This document shows, piece after piece, positions 50,341 through 63,624 of a stretch of 64,000 nt of DNA. Where the stretch lies: contig NC_091141.1 of NCBI RefSeq assembly GCF_041381155.1, positions 20,232,828-20,296,827 on the forward strand, written 5' to 3'. The DNA comes from Argopecten irradians. Lineage: Eukaryota > Mollusca > Bivalvia > Pectinida > Pectinidae. Position 1 is the stretch's first letter. The number at the start of each line of letters is the position of its first letter. Under the pieces are notes generated by a model. That model was not told the origin of the DNA and searched no databases. It saw nothing but the letters and a program-made list of their open reading frames with translations. The position numbers and the translations under genes were made by a program.

Positions 50341-53300
50341 GATATCAGGTCAAGGGCTGATAAAGGGTGTGATATCAAAATTGTCATATCATAAACTTTT
50401 TATCATACATTTTGAAAAAAAGAAGTAATTATTTTCACAATTTAAAAATTTGTTATAACGAATTGAGCAGTATCTACTTCAGTGAAATTAACAAAGATAT
50501 GTTATGGAGATAAGCCGAAAACTGTACAATATGTTGGAGAAATAACTGTATCGAGGACCATCAGTAACATAGCAAGTCTTTGTGTTAATAAAGTACACTT
50601 TTATTTCTAATATAAGCCAGTTTTTTGCCTTTGTCTATGAGCTCAGGTAACTCTACCAATGTGCATTCAACCATGACAAATCCAATATAGACAATGGCAA
50701 TACTGTATGTACATGTATATACATATATCAGTTTATTTTGATAAAAAAAACATTGTATACTGTCTTTGTATCCTTGCTATTCTACTTATAAGATGCCTTG
50801 ACATAGAATTCAATCCAGGCCCCTTATCAAATCTAGAAATCACCCATCTTAATGTCAGATCTGTGCGTAATAAACTAGACATTATAGAATCTGAATTTTT
50901 AGAAAATGATACCTTATGTCTAACTGAAACACACCTCAACAGTAGTATACCAAGCACTGGCCTATTGATTGACTCTTTCCCTAATTCACCACATAGAAGA
51001 GACAGAGTAGCTGGTAATGGTGGAGGTATTTTAATTTATTATAAAAACAGTGTTATAACAAAACGGAGATATGATTTGGAGAGTAACGACATTGAAATTA
51101 TCTGGGTTGAAATTTGTATTGAAAATCATAAATTTTGTTAGGGTGTATTTATAGACCACCTGATGCTAATGTAGAATATTGGAACAAATTAGATATTATG
51201 TTAGATCATGCAGTAAATACCTTATTAGATGTTATCACCACAGGTGATAAATACCTCATTAGATGTTATCATCACAGGGGATATAAATGTAGACATGTTA
51301 AAATTAGACCCACCTCTCACCTCTATAAGCTACTAACCAAATATAATCTGTCTAGTCTGATAAAAGAACCAACTCGAATAACACCACAGAGCTCCACATC
51401 TTTAGATATAATTTTCTCAAATAATAATGGATTGACTCAGAATACATCCGTCAGTCCTCAATTATGTAGTGATCACTCACCTTTACATTTTAACATATCA
51501 TATTCAGTTTTTAAACATTTTTCGTATAAAAAGAAAAAAATTATTATATAATGATGCTGATTTTGAAAAAATGAACACAGCTCTGAGTGAAATTGACTGG
51601 AAACTATTGACTCAAAATCATGACACTGAAAGTTTTAACAGCCTACTAACAGGTGCTATTCTTAATCAGATGGATGAATGTATACCTTCAAAAATTATAA
51701 CTATTAGACCTGATAATAAGCCATGGATGAATAGAGAAATTAGATTGATACTTCGCCAAAAAAAAAATAGAATCCATAAAAAGGCAAAAAACAGTAATAA
51801 TCCTGTACATTGGAAAATTTTTTAGAAATATTCAAAATGAGGCAATTAATCTGATTAGAACTGCAAAACAGGATTACTTTAAAATCTACAAAAATCTCTA
51901 TGTGATAAATCTTTTCCCCCATCTAAATGGTGGAAAGTTGCTAAATCAGTTCTGAAAAATGAACATAAATCTGAGAGCATACCTCCTCTTATCCATGATG
52001 GAGTCGGTATACAACATCCAATTTATTTTACATCTATATCAACTTCTTCTCCTGATCTAGAACAGCCTCCCCCTCCTGATCCATTTCCTTCTTTGTTAAA
52101 TAACATGATTATAACAGAGCAAGATGTGATTGATCGGCTTAATATACTTGGTATCAAAAAACCTCCTGGTCCTGATGAAATGATTCCAAAAGTAAGTAAA
52201 AGACTTCAAACCTCTATTGCTACACCACTAACATTACTATTTAACAAAACAATACAAACTGGGAAAATTCCTTCGTCTTGGAAAATGGCAAATATCCATG
52301 CCATCTATAAGGGTAAAGGCTCAATTAATGATGCAACTAATTACAGACCAATTTCAATCACATCCTGCTTTAGCAAAATCATAGCTTTTAAAAAATTATA
52401 CAATTATCTAGTTGAATATGAAATCATATCTAAACACCGATCCGGCTTCTTACCTAGTGACTCTATAACTAATCAATTATTATCTATATACCATTTAATC
52501 ATCAGTAATTTAGATAAGGGAAATTAAGATTTGTATTCTATGATATAAGCAAGGCTTTTGATAGGGTATGGCACACAGGCCTCCTACATAAATTAGAATC
52601 ATATGGTATCAATGTGAAATTCTTTCTTGGTTTAAAGACTATTTATCTGAAAGAAAACAAAGAGTCTCCACTGAAGGTCATTTTTCAAACTATAATACTG
52701 TAAATGCTGGAATCCCTCAGGGATCTATTCTCGGACCATTCTTGTTTCTTCTATATATAAATGACACAACAGACCAAGTTGATAAAAACATCAAACTCTT
52801 TGCTGATGACACATCAATATATGTAATTATAGATAATAATCCAATTCAAGCAGCAGAAAAACTTTCACATGGTTTACAAAACGTTAGTAATTGGGCTAAA
52901 AAGTGGGATTTGAAATTTAATGCATCTAAAACTGAAACTTTAATTTTAAGTATACAACATATTTATAATAATGTCAAAACCTTGGTCATACAAAAGAAGT
53001 TGGGGGGGAAAAGTGGGGGTCCGTCAGGCAGGTCAGAACACATCATGCGAAATCTTAAAAACTCAGTTGATAGAAAATCTATAATTATGATGTATACAAC
53101 TTATATTAGGCTAATTCTAGAATATGCAAGTGAAGTCTGGGATAACTGTACAGAATTTGAAAAATCACTTGTAGAATCAATACAGTTAGATGCAGCAAGA
53201 ATGATTACTGGCCTACGTAGAGGTACTTCACATTCAAAAATTTATAATGAATTACAGTGGGAAACCTTAGCCGAAAGGCGACAAAAAAGAAGCTGTCTCT

Positions 53301-53935
53301 TATGTATAAAATTTTAAACTCTGATTCACCACCATACTTAAAAGATATTATAAATCCATACATAAATGACAATATAAATAATAGATATCAATTGAGAGAA
53401 AACAGAATATTTAATCCACCTCTTTGCAGAACTGAAAGTTATTCTAACAGTTATTTCCCATCTACATTAAATGATTACAATAAATTAGACACTTCACTTA
53501 TTGATGCACCAACTCTTTCACAATTCAAAAACCTAATGAATAAACAGAACAAAAAGGTATGTAAAGTAACTATCACTTTTCAAAATTATGGACCTAGAAA
53601 ATTAAACATCATTGTCTGTCAACTTAGAAATAATGCTAGTAATCTTAATTATGACTTATTCAATGATCACTTATCAGACTTTCCAAATTGCGAGTGCGGA
53701 TACCCACAAGAAACTGTTTTCCATTATTTATTCGAATGCGCACTCTTTATTAATGAAAGACAAATATTAATTGATACCCTGAAACTATATTAAAAAAAAC
53801 CACTTACATAATTCCCTTACTGCAGCACTTAATGGCTGTATACATTGCCCAGATGAAGTTAATGAAAATATATTCAAATGTGTTTCAATTTTTTTAATTA
53901 ATACCAAACGACTTATCTAATTTATTTATATATCC
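50340..53935 (+). mobile_element. CR1/L2-like LINE, near full length but broken
   Basis: It continues from the tandem array. Endonuclease region (NPGPLSNLEITHLNVRSVRN; CSDHSPLHFNI), then linker (KPWMNREIRLILRQKKNRIH; PSKWWKVAK), reverse transcriptase (KKPPGPDEMIPK; WKMANIHAIYKGKG; NYRPISITSCFSKII; FYDISKAFDRVWHTGLLHKL; NAGIPQGSILGPFLF; KLFADDTSIYVI) and C-terminal region (LILEYASEVWDNC; ECGYPQETVFHYLFEC). The FADD catalytic motif is intact, but the ORF is interrupted several times (frame changes near 51135, 51530, 51825, 52525-52740 and 53280), so it is not active. It ends near 53935 in AT-rich sequence. The clade call is by overall motif order and is inference. Confidence 0.87.
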
Positions 53936-55797
53936 AAACATGTATGTGGGTGTGTGTGGGTGTGTCTGTACACCCATGTACACCATTTTTGATATTATTT
54001 GGGTCTTCCAAATATCCAAAAATCCAAATGATGTTCAAATATTCTTATGATTGTTTATAAACTTCCTGTATGGCGATGGTGGGTAGTGATGGCGATCAGA
54101 ACTTCTATAAAAAATCATCTTAATATATGAATCTTTTATGTTAAATCACGATCATGATGGTACTAAGCTTTATTCTCTTTTTCCAGTGTTATTTGGTGCG
54201 AATCTAGGATTTGCCTGTATTAGGGGCTTTTGCCAATAATTGGCTATGGACTTTTGCAGTCCCAGACACAGGCAGAATCACAGGATTATGTACCCATTAA
54301 AACTGAGAAAAAGTTTTCAGTGGCTTACTGGTCTGTTATAATGCATAACTGGTTGTTGTCTTACTACTATAATATTATTCAGTCTATTAATGAATTATCT
54401 CCCTTGTACAATTATATTATATATAAAAATACCAATTTGAAATTTATTCCCAAACTTATATATCCATAAGAGTATAATACATGGCATATTTATAGTAATT
54501 ATAATATTCTTTTGTTAAATACCAAATTTGTTTAATTAAGATGTTGTTTAATCAACTTCTTACATGTATATACTTTAATTAGATTATAGTTTCTGGCTAG
54601 AAAGGGCTTATATAGGCATAGCTTGTTGCCCAATCCTTTTGATTGTTTCAATAAAATTGGTTGAAATGAAAATAGACAATGGCAACATAGAATTACCTTT
54701 GCCTGTGTTATATGTGATAGATAGCATTCATGAACGGAATGCATGAAGCATGCTTTTGGGTTGGACAACTATCTGTAAATTGACTTTAACCATGTCCACC
54801 GACAGTGATGGAAGGATACTTTCTTATATTAATTTAAGCGATATAATAAGGTGACTTTAGTGACTTTTATTGCTAAAAGGACATTTCTGTCCAATGCCTG
54901 ATGTGGTCAAGAAATGGCATATGAAACTAGACTTGCAATTTAGGCGTTTGTTTGAAAGCGTCTTGCTAAAATGATAATAGTGATTTTCCAGCCTTGTTCA
55001 AAACAGTCGGTGCCCCCACAACTTACATTGAAATCAGAGGACCTCTCTAGGGACAATCTTGAATTTATTTATACCTTGTGCAATTTCATTCAACAAGCCA
55101 ATGAGATTTAGGTGAAATTCTGAAATATTGTTGAAACAAAATCAAAATCAAAATGTAAGTGTAAAACTACAGTGTAGATGATTTGGAAATTTAAAATCAA
55201 AAGGGGTGTACAAAAACAAGGTTTTCAGAGCGGAAATTGGAGTTAATGCTGTAGATAAGTATAAAATGCATGGTGAATTAGTAATAAGGAGGAAAACTTG
55301 ATATGGGATATATACAGACATTCTGTGGATGTTTTATTCTGCATCAATAGAGGATTGAATTCTCTTCATATTCATTGTGTGGGGATTTTATAACGATTTT
55401 ATTCGTTATTTGGATTTAAAAATTATGGAATATTCCGGCAGGTTGTGTGTTAACATAATTATAGGATTATGCCCGGAGACATATACTCACCCTCATTGTG
55501 TAACTCTCCCATAAGTTACCTTTTACTGTCTTATATTAGAGTCTTATATTAGAGTCACATATAAGACATTAAAAGGTACCATATAGGACAGTTACAGGTA
55601 ATGGTCCCAAAATCCTGGAGTTAAAGTACAGAAACAACAATAGATGACATCACAACTATGTTTTAATTCACTGGTTATAACGTACTTAAAGTCAATGTAA
55701 TGTTGAAATAGTGTTAAGCGTTTCATTACATATATATGCTTTACTGGCTTTGAATCATTAACAAGCGTGACGTCATAATTGCTCTCAACCACCTGTA
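53936..55797. other. Intergenic between the LINE and the piggyBac gene
   Basis: No gene is supported; frames at 54230-54469 and 54532-54768 have no recognisable domain. A GT-rich run lies near 53945-53975. A short hairpin (55514-55537 against 55558-55581) sits ~200 bp before the transposase start. Confidence 0.55.
55514..55581. repeat. Short inverted repeat upstream of the piggyBac gene
   Basis: 'gttaccttttactgtcttat' is mirrored by 'ataagacattaaaaggtacc' with two mismatches around a ~20-base spacer. It does not resemble a terminal TTAA-flanked piggyBac end. Confidence 0.65.
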
Positions 55798-58679
55798 ATG
55801 ATGGCTGTTCCATGGGTACGGGCGTTTCCACCAGAACCCGACAAGGGTCTTGTATTCCATGATGTTCCGCGTTTGTTAAACATGCCAATCGGGGATTCAC
55901 GGCCTTTTACGTATTTCATGCTTCTTTTTCCTGAGACGCTTATGAAAGAAATCATGCGCCATACAAACAGGTAATATTTGACATTTGTTTTGTTCTTTTT
56001 ACCACTACAGTATATATACTGTATACGTTTTTTCTTCGCTTTTAACATCTAATATTCCATTGATACCACTATTGTTCTGTACAACTATTGAACACATTAG
56101 ATATAGATCTATCTTCTTTACTGTATCTCTGTTTACAGTATATCATTCCACTGAGCTAACAGTTACTCTTCATAACTAAAAACTGAGAATCTATCTAAAA
56201 AAAACTGCATGCGGCTAAGGCAGGTGTTTTCATATTTTCAGGTACGCTCACCACCATATCCAGCAAAATCAACATCAATTTGGGCGCCATGCTAGGGCTC
56301 GTTCTTGGAAAAAGATCACTCTGTCGGAATTAAAAGCCTTTCTGTCAATCTTTTTTAACATGAGCATAGTAAGGAAACCATCTATTCCTCACTATTGGAA
56401 CTCCAGGCTTCCAAGTCAGCGGTCCGATTGGTTTCATCAGACAATGTCAAGAAATAGATTTCAAAATATCTTGAAATTCATCCATATCACGGACTATCAG
56501 CAAATGGTTGGAAGAGAGGTAAATAAAATACACCCAAACATTCCCTAGTTATTTACATGTAGTTATAGTATTATTAGTACATGTCTGAAACTGTATTAAA
56601 ATATCCTTGGTTAAGCCTTCACATGTACCTATCTAACGCGCCAAATCGTCACCATGAACTGCTTAGATTATCTCTATTACCTCACTTTATCACGTGCGGC
56701 TATATAGTTATAGGACGATTGTACAAATATTACTAGTAATAATTAATTAGTGTCGTCTGATGATTGGGCAATCACTTCACTTTATTTTTATGAACAAAAA
56801 AGGTGGGAAACTCCCATATCTACCCAGATATCAATACATGTCTATGTCATTATTAGTGTAATAACTGGCATCTATATACATGTGCAGTACAACCTTCCTA
56901 TTTAGGGATCCCATGTGAGGTTGTTATCGTGTGGTATTTTGGCTGTGCGTACATGTTTATTTATTCAGGATTAACAGCATTTCCAAAATGATACCTGTAC
57001 TGTGCAGAAATTTTATTTTTTTTACATCGATTGCTAAACTTAATACAAATTACTTTCGATGGCCCGGGTGACAGCGCGCGAGGGGTCTTGGAGTGGGAGG
57101 AAACCGGAGTGCCCGGAGAAAATCCACGTATCGGGTAGGTGACCTCTGACCTGTTCACGTCCGTGCCTTGGATCGAACCCCGGCCGGCTAGGTGAAAGGC
57201 GAGTGACTTAACCACTACACCACCCGATCACCCAATATACATGTACAAAGCTAATAATACCTGTACAATTTCACCATAGTAGTTTATTATGGGATTGCTA
57301 TTTTGATTTCTTCTATTTCAGCATGCAGCATATGACCCTGCCTCCAGATTTCGACCACTTGTGAATTTCGTCAACAGGCAGTTCCTTCGCTTTGTAATTC
57401 CAAAGAGGGAACTGTGCGTTGATGAATCACTAGTGAGCACGAAAGCTCACAGTGTCATGAGACAATACATCCCCTCAAAGGCTGCCAAATACGGCGTAAA
57501 GTTATGGTTGTTATGCGAGTCGTCATCAGGGTATGTGCTGCAGATGTCAGTGTACAGAGGCCGACTGTTCGATCCCACTCCACGTGGTGAGCTACAGGGT
57601 ACCAACGTGGTAGTCCAATTACTACAGGAAGCTTCACTACTTGGTCGTGGTTATCACATCTTTTGTGATAGTTTTTTCACATCAATCCATCTTGGCCATG
57701 TACTTTTACAGCACAACACATATTTGACGGGTGAGGATCTAATAAAGATAATTAAACTATTACACAGAATTAATATTGTTTGTTAATAATAACTGTAATT
57801 CTGTACTGCAATGTTTACCTACCGTAATCTATTTTAAACTACATGCATATCCTTTAGATAAGGGACGGACCATTATATTGTTTATATATTCGGATTTCTC
57901 ACAAGTTCCACTTTCACATTTAACTTGTTTCTGTTTTAACTTGATAATTATATCTTTTCGTCAATTTTGTTTTTGTTTTCAGTTGGTTTTTAAGTTATGG
58001 AATTAAGAAATCATTAGTAAAATATCATATTTTCGTTTGGTAAAAGGTACACTGAGGAAAACAAGACCAATGCCCTTAACTGTCAGAAATGCTGATCCCC
58101 AGCCAGGGGCTGCTGTGTACATGAGGCGAGGCCATTTTCTGTGTGTCGCATCACGCGATAACGAGGGAAAGAAGCCAGTGCGACTTCTGTCCACCGCCCT
58201 CCCTGCACAAGACCTTCCGAGTGGGCGGCCAAAACTTATCACTGCCTACAATCGAAATATGGGCGCTATCGATATGGACGATGGTTTGTTAAGTGCCTAT
58301 GGTAAACAAAGGAAAACTAAAAAAAGTATGGAAAAAGGTCTTCCTTCACATTCTGCACAGAATCATGCTCAATGCATATATTCTTTACAGAGAACACACC
58401 ACCGACCGCCCGGTGTTAAGTCGACTGCAGTTTATAATGCAGGTCGTCGAGTCATTGTCGGGTCGCGAGCAGCCAGTCGTTCCCAGGCGCGCACGTCGAC
58501 AGCGTCGTCAGAACTTAGTTCTCCTACCCCGCGGTAAGGAAAGGGACTGCTGTGTATGTTCCTCGCGTGTACGTCACGGTAGGGGGATTCGGCGAAGGAG
58601 CAGGACCGTCTGTTCCCTTTGTAACAGAGGCGTACATAGGCAGTGTCTAGAAAGACACAATGCATGTATTGAGATATAG
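55798..58679 (+). CDS. piggyBac-type transposase gene with three introns
   Basis: Four exons join by GT-AG introns with matching phases: 55798-55970, 56242-56518, 57322-57730 and 58047-58679. Exon 1 starts MMAVPWVRAFPPEPDKGLVF. The transposase core follows: PFTYFMLLFPETLMKEIMRH, LSELKAFLSIFFNMSIVRKP, HYWNS, MSRNRFQNILKFIH. Candidate catalytic aspartates are seen in ELCVDES, HIFCDSFFTS and GAIDMDD. The C-terminus is a cysteine-rich zinc-binding domain (CCVCSS, CSLCNRGVHRQCLERHNAC), as in active piggyBacs. In exon 4 the frame shifts at a run of seven A (near 58325), between AYGKQRKTKK and VWKKVFLHILHR; one A fewer would keep it open. No TTAA-flanked inverted repeats were found. Introns plus missing ends suggest a host-resident PGBD-like gene or its recent relic; function unknown. 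Confidence 0.87.
57004..57233 (-). mobile_element. tRNA-derived SINE in intron 2 of the piggyBac gene
   Basis: Read on the minus strand it starts 'gggtgatcgggtggtgtagt' with a pol III A-box-like 'gtagtggttaag' and a B box 'ggttcgatcc'. A conserved central part follows ('gattttctccgggcactccg', then 'gtttcctcccac'), which recurs in metazoan core-domain SINEs (established knowledge, from memory). The end is an A-rich tail (57004-57025). It is inserted opposite to the transposase. Confidence 0.85.
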
Positions 58680-60753
58680 TACGATACTGTGCAGTCCAAA
58701 ATTAGTGTAAATGTAAAAGGCAATATCTTACTAGTCCAATTATTGGTCTATAGATGGCATACAGGAAAACGATGTAGGATTAAGACGTTTGTATTGCCAC
58801 TGCAGTTTCTGTAATTTAGATTATTATTGACTATGGTTGATAACTCTGGTGAAAAATACCAGTATCCAGTCGGGCTATATTTTCCCCATTGTAACGTTGT
58901 ATGACATTCATCATATGTTTTTAACATCTACATATTATATTGGTATTTGTGCCGTAATACCGGTACATATTCCAATCTACTTTTTGTACATGTCCATAGT
59001 TATATATTTACACTTGCTATGCTTGGTCACTATACGCTAATACTAGCCGATTTTGTTTACCATAACTGCATGGTAACATTGAACTTTGAACTTGCGTAAG
59101 AAAATGTTCTATGCAACGTAAAAGGACTACTTTTTTAAACAAACACATGGCTTTGTTTACATTTTGATGCAACATTACGTGTATATTGTTGTTTTTCATA
59201 GAATTTTGGGAAAATGTAAACAATAAATACATGTTTTATATTTATATATGATTCAAACAATTTTTAAATTAACAATTGTATAAAGAAACGGAAAAATATC
59301 CCGACCGGGGCGACGTGCTTTCATTTTTGTTAAAAATGATGGGTGTCAAATGTAAACATTACCTCTGTGTCTGTGTTCGTCATACCATATTACGATCTAG
59401 TCTTTTGGGTGGACGGGCGTGAGACCTCCTGATAGAGGTCAGTTATAAACATATCCTCTTGTCTTTGTTCTTTGAGAATTTAATCATGTGTATTATAAAA
59501 CATGCACCGCTAGCTATGATATCTTTCTCAATACGTTCGCATGTGCAAAACGTCAATTATCAAAGACAAAAGTGTGATAAATAAGATTATAAGACTCTTT
59601 CATATGTGGATATGAAGGATAGGGATATTCTACCTGAGGATTACAAAATATTGTAAAACCCGAGGCTTGCCGAGAAACTAAATGACATACAGATATGACA
59701 AAACATTCTGTACTTACATTGTTTTATTCACTGGACCGTTGCAACCTCCATGAACAATCGCTTGAATATTTAATATAATTGTAAGTACACAGAACAGATG
59801 GACATTTCAAGGGGTGCAATGATCGGCTATTAGCTTTATCTGTTATGTGAAGTCATAATTTCGTGTGCCATCGTCCACAGAAAATGGCCTGGTTTCGTAC
59901 TTGGACGATATTTATTTTTTTTTTATAGATGGCAAATCTCTTGGGATGTTATCATAACAGTGTTATCAAATTGAAAATATATTCATTTTAACATTAGCAC
60001 CCTCATTGTTGTTAAGTACATTTAAGTCTACTTTTTCCAAATCAGCGTTGTGTAGATTTACTTGTGTATCTTGTTCCTGCCGAAGTTTTTAAATTATACG
60101 CAAATAGAACAACAGTGTGAATATCAAAAGTATTCAGCTAAAAAAAATAGTTATGATAATAGTCGATGAATGTATTATGTAATCTCGGTAGTATTTCCTC
60201 TTTACCTGAATGATAGGAAACAAACGCAACGCCCGTTTGTGTGTGTTGAGTGCTACATGTTTTGGAAGACTGTGGTATATTTTCGCGTTGTTTTTCCTCG
60301 TAATAGCTTCACTCTTTAGTTTCCACTAAAGCATCATGTTGATAACAATGACTAGTACACATCTCTCGGTCACATTGGACAATACAGTCGTCAGTAAAAT
60401 CGGACAGTCAATGGAGACGTTATTGTATAGTAAGAAAAAAAAATAATGAAAAATAATGAAAAAGATAAAGTCCTTAAAGTCACCTTTTCTATCATGGCAG
60501 CAAAATGTACAATTTTGACTGTTTGCATTGATGTCTACTTGAAATTAATTCGTTCTCATCATCTTTGGTTATCCAAGTCGATTGTTTAGTTATTTCATTC
60601 TTATAATTATAAATAGTTTTAACTGTTTTTCTTGGAAGTCATCACTTCTTTGAATGATATTAAAAGCATCGCTAATGAAGTATGACGAACAGGGAACAAA
60701 CAAATAGTTTTAATATTTAGAAGTCGGCCAAAAATCGCATCAGCTGATGAGAT

Positions 60754-60970
60754 AACAAATGGAATTTTAACAATTATTCATCACCTAACAATACACTGTA
60801 TAAAGAAACTACATTATGTTTATATGACGGTAATATAAAACATTTCAATTTTACAGAATGCAACAAATGGAATTTTAACAATTATTCATCAGCTAACAAT
60901 ACACTGTATAAAGAAACTACATTATGTATATATGACGGTAATATAAAACATTTCAATTTTACAGAATGCT
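60754..60970. repeat. ~108-bp direct duplication
   Basis: 'caaatggaattttaacaatt' through 'catttcaattttacagaatg' occurs twice back to back, differing at about two positions. Non-coding. Confidence 0.88.
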
Positions 60971-61758
60971 TTTATAGTACATGTAGTTCATTTTGAAGAA
61001 AACATAGACCATGTTTTATTGTTCTAGTTTTCCTACAAGCCTAGTTTTCGGAAATGCAAAAATACCTGTAAAGGATAAATAATTCTATGGCGGTTGTCAT
61101 ATCTATGTGACGACCGCCAAACACAATATTGATATTCAAGGACACTGTAAAATATTTTCCTATGTGAACATGTTACACTTCCGTAGAACCCCGATATCCT
61201 ATACATGTCTTACCAGGATTCGGAAGCCCAATCGGCTGGATGTTTGCTTTCACAAAAGGTGACTAAATGAAATCTTATATTTTCTATTCCTCTCACTTTT
61301 TAACGTCTTCCTTGACCTTGCCTCCACTGTGAGGGAGGCACTGGGTTCTGGCCAGACCCTAACTGTTAATAGGACATTAATGTAATCAACCGACCAATCA
61401 CGGCAACGCATATTATAAGGAAATGCAACACGAATATACTGCAGTCTCCCAAAACAGGCATTCACACACGCAACGCACTGCACACATGGAAAGTCGTCTA
61501 TAAATGATCCTAGCTGCTGATAGGACATAACGCCCAGCCATCCAACCAGTCAATGGTAAAAACAGAAAGGCAACTGTGAAGGGAGAGTTTATGTTTTAAT
61601 TAGTTTTTTGATTTAGCAGATTACCCAAGGGGAGGCAATAAATCCAATTGGTATAAATGATTTATCCCCTACTGGGTGGCGTAAAGAGGTGTAGTACCTC
61701 TTCGTTATCTCCCAGACATGTCATAACCAATGGGCCTAATCCCGCTTTACAGTATATG

Positions 61759-62088
61759 TCAGATCGTCATCATGGCTTCATCGGCTACGGAATCTTGATG
61801 AGGCTGCGCTACTTGTTGAATTCTTTTGAAACTTTGTTGGGTACATGCATACCACAGTGCCATCAAGTTTTGGACTCCTTCACCATTCTTGCAGTGCTGG
61901 CATGTGATGCTGATGAACATTTTTAAAACGTAGTATATGGGGCAGAATGTGCCGCTATAATCTGAATTTGTAGATGCATGTCCGATTTCTAGAGCTAAAC
62001 ATATAGCTTCATCCGACATTTTCTTGAAAGTATCATCATCCACAATGGAGTTCCCTACTTCATTGTTCGCAATGATGTTTTCCCCCAA
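61759..62088 (-). other. Unassigned 109-codon open frame
   Basis: It starts MGENIIANNEVGNSIVDDDT and contains a CQHC pair and LMALWYACTQQSFKRIQQ. The composition looks more protein-like than its neighbours, but I recognise no family, and there is no spliced context. It may be an exon, a transposon remnant or chance. Confidence 0.25.
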
Positions 62089-63195
62089 AAAAAATTAAAC
62101 ACCATTTTTTACAACTAGGATGTGTTTGACAATAGGATCGCTTTCATCATTTAATGACTAAACTGTGCTTCGCATTTGTATTAGAAGCACAGTACAGATT
62201 TAGGTATATATAAAATAATGTCACATTTGCAGTGCTGGAATAAAATGACTAGTGATGAAGGCCCACTGGGCCTCTTATTCTGGTTCTTCGTCTACCTGGT
62301 CGACGTGTTGAACAATATTTACAATATCTTTTCACAACTGGATATATACACGGGACTGGAAAGTACCCCTGTCCCAATATCGTTTGACTAGCCAACCGTC
62401 ATACCTATAACTTATACTGCGTCCTGTGTTACGTCCGATACTACCCCAGTGTCGTGTACAGTGACCAGTGTCCTGTACGACACCTCGTGGTAAGCAAAGC
62501 AAGCTACACAGGGGTTAACTCAATGAAAATGGATGTTGTCATACATATTTTTTGTATTTTGAGGATGGACTTATGAATATATATGACAGTCATGTAATTT
62601 TTTTCAGAAAAAAACGTGATTTGAAAAATTATTTTAAAAATCGGGACATTTACTACAGAGAAAGGGACGACAGTCGCCATTTGGAATTTTATCCCCGCCT
62701 CGATTAAAGTTATTTTTTCACAATAGGTTACCTTTATTCCTAGAGTCATAGTCACGCATCTATCCTCCGATAATCCATAATCATACTCATACCATTTCAA
62801 AATATATAAACGATGTCTATATATTCAAACGCAATATTTTAATCCAAAATCACCGGCGCTTTCTGACTTGTGACATCGAAAGCAACGTCCTAGTGGAGAG
62901 CGATTAGAGTGACTTCCCCTTCAATCTAATTTAAACGTTTTAGTCAGAGATAATCCGATACGTTTGTTTTCGCGGAAAATCGAATATTAAAAAATATCGG
63001 AATATTTCTGACTAAACCGATTAAATAACTTAATGATAGGTTATAGAAAGTAATTTTATAGCCTCATGTAGGTTGTTTTATTATGAATTTGAACAGGAGA
63101 TTAGAATTACAAGTTATTATATGCAAATGAACTAATACCACTGGCAAGGAACATTAATCTTTCCTTATAATGAATCACATAAGTAAGAACAAGTA

Positions 63196-63535
63196 CGTAA
63201 AGCCCCATCAATCAATCAATAAACATGTGGGGCAGAGTGGCCTAGGTTAAGCCCTGTCAATCAATCAAGGGGGCAGTGTGCTAGGCTCGGTTGTAAATGG
63301 AACCAGGACGTTAAGCTCCATCAATCAATCAATCAGGCCGTAGCCGGCCCAAGCCCGTGTTGAGAAAGGAGGAGGTGAGGTCTCGAGTAGAGGTTATAAC
63401 CTAAATCTTGACTTAAAACAACCAACAATGTATGAGGCTTTTTTGTTTCCTAGGCTCGGTGATAACCGGGACAAGAACGTTAAGTTCGTTGTTGAAACAT
63501 TAAAAAAAAGTTAAGCCCCATCAATCAATCAATGT
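63196..63535. repeat. Cluster of four '(cc)ccatcaatcaatcaat' tails
   Basis: 'ttaagccccatcaatcaatc' or close variants occur at about 63199, 63247, 63310 and 63511, twice near 'ctaggctcggt' words ('gataaccgggacaagaacgt' precedes the last). This looks like several 3' ends of one SINE family with a tetranucleotide tail, inserted into or duplicated beside each other. Confidence 0.6.
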
Positions 63536-63624
63536 ATGGGGCTGGATACTCTGCTCAAAGTCTACGTTTGCGGATTCTAACTTGCGTTGGGATTGAGATC
63601 GGCACTGTACAAAGTACTGGTGCT

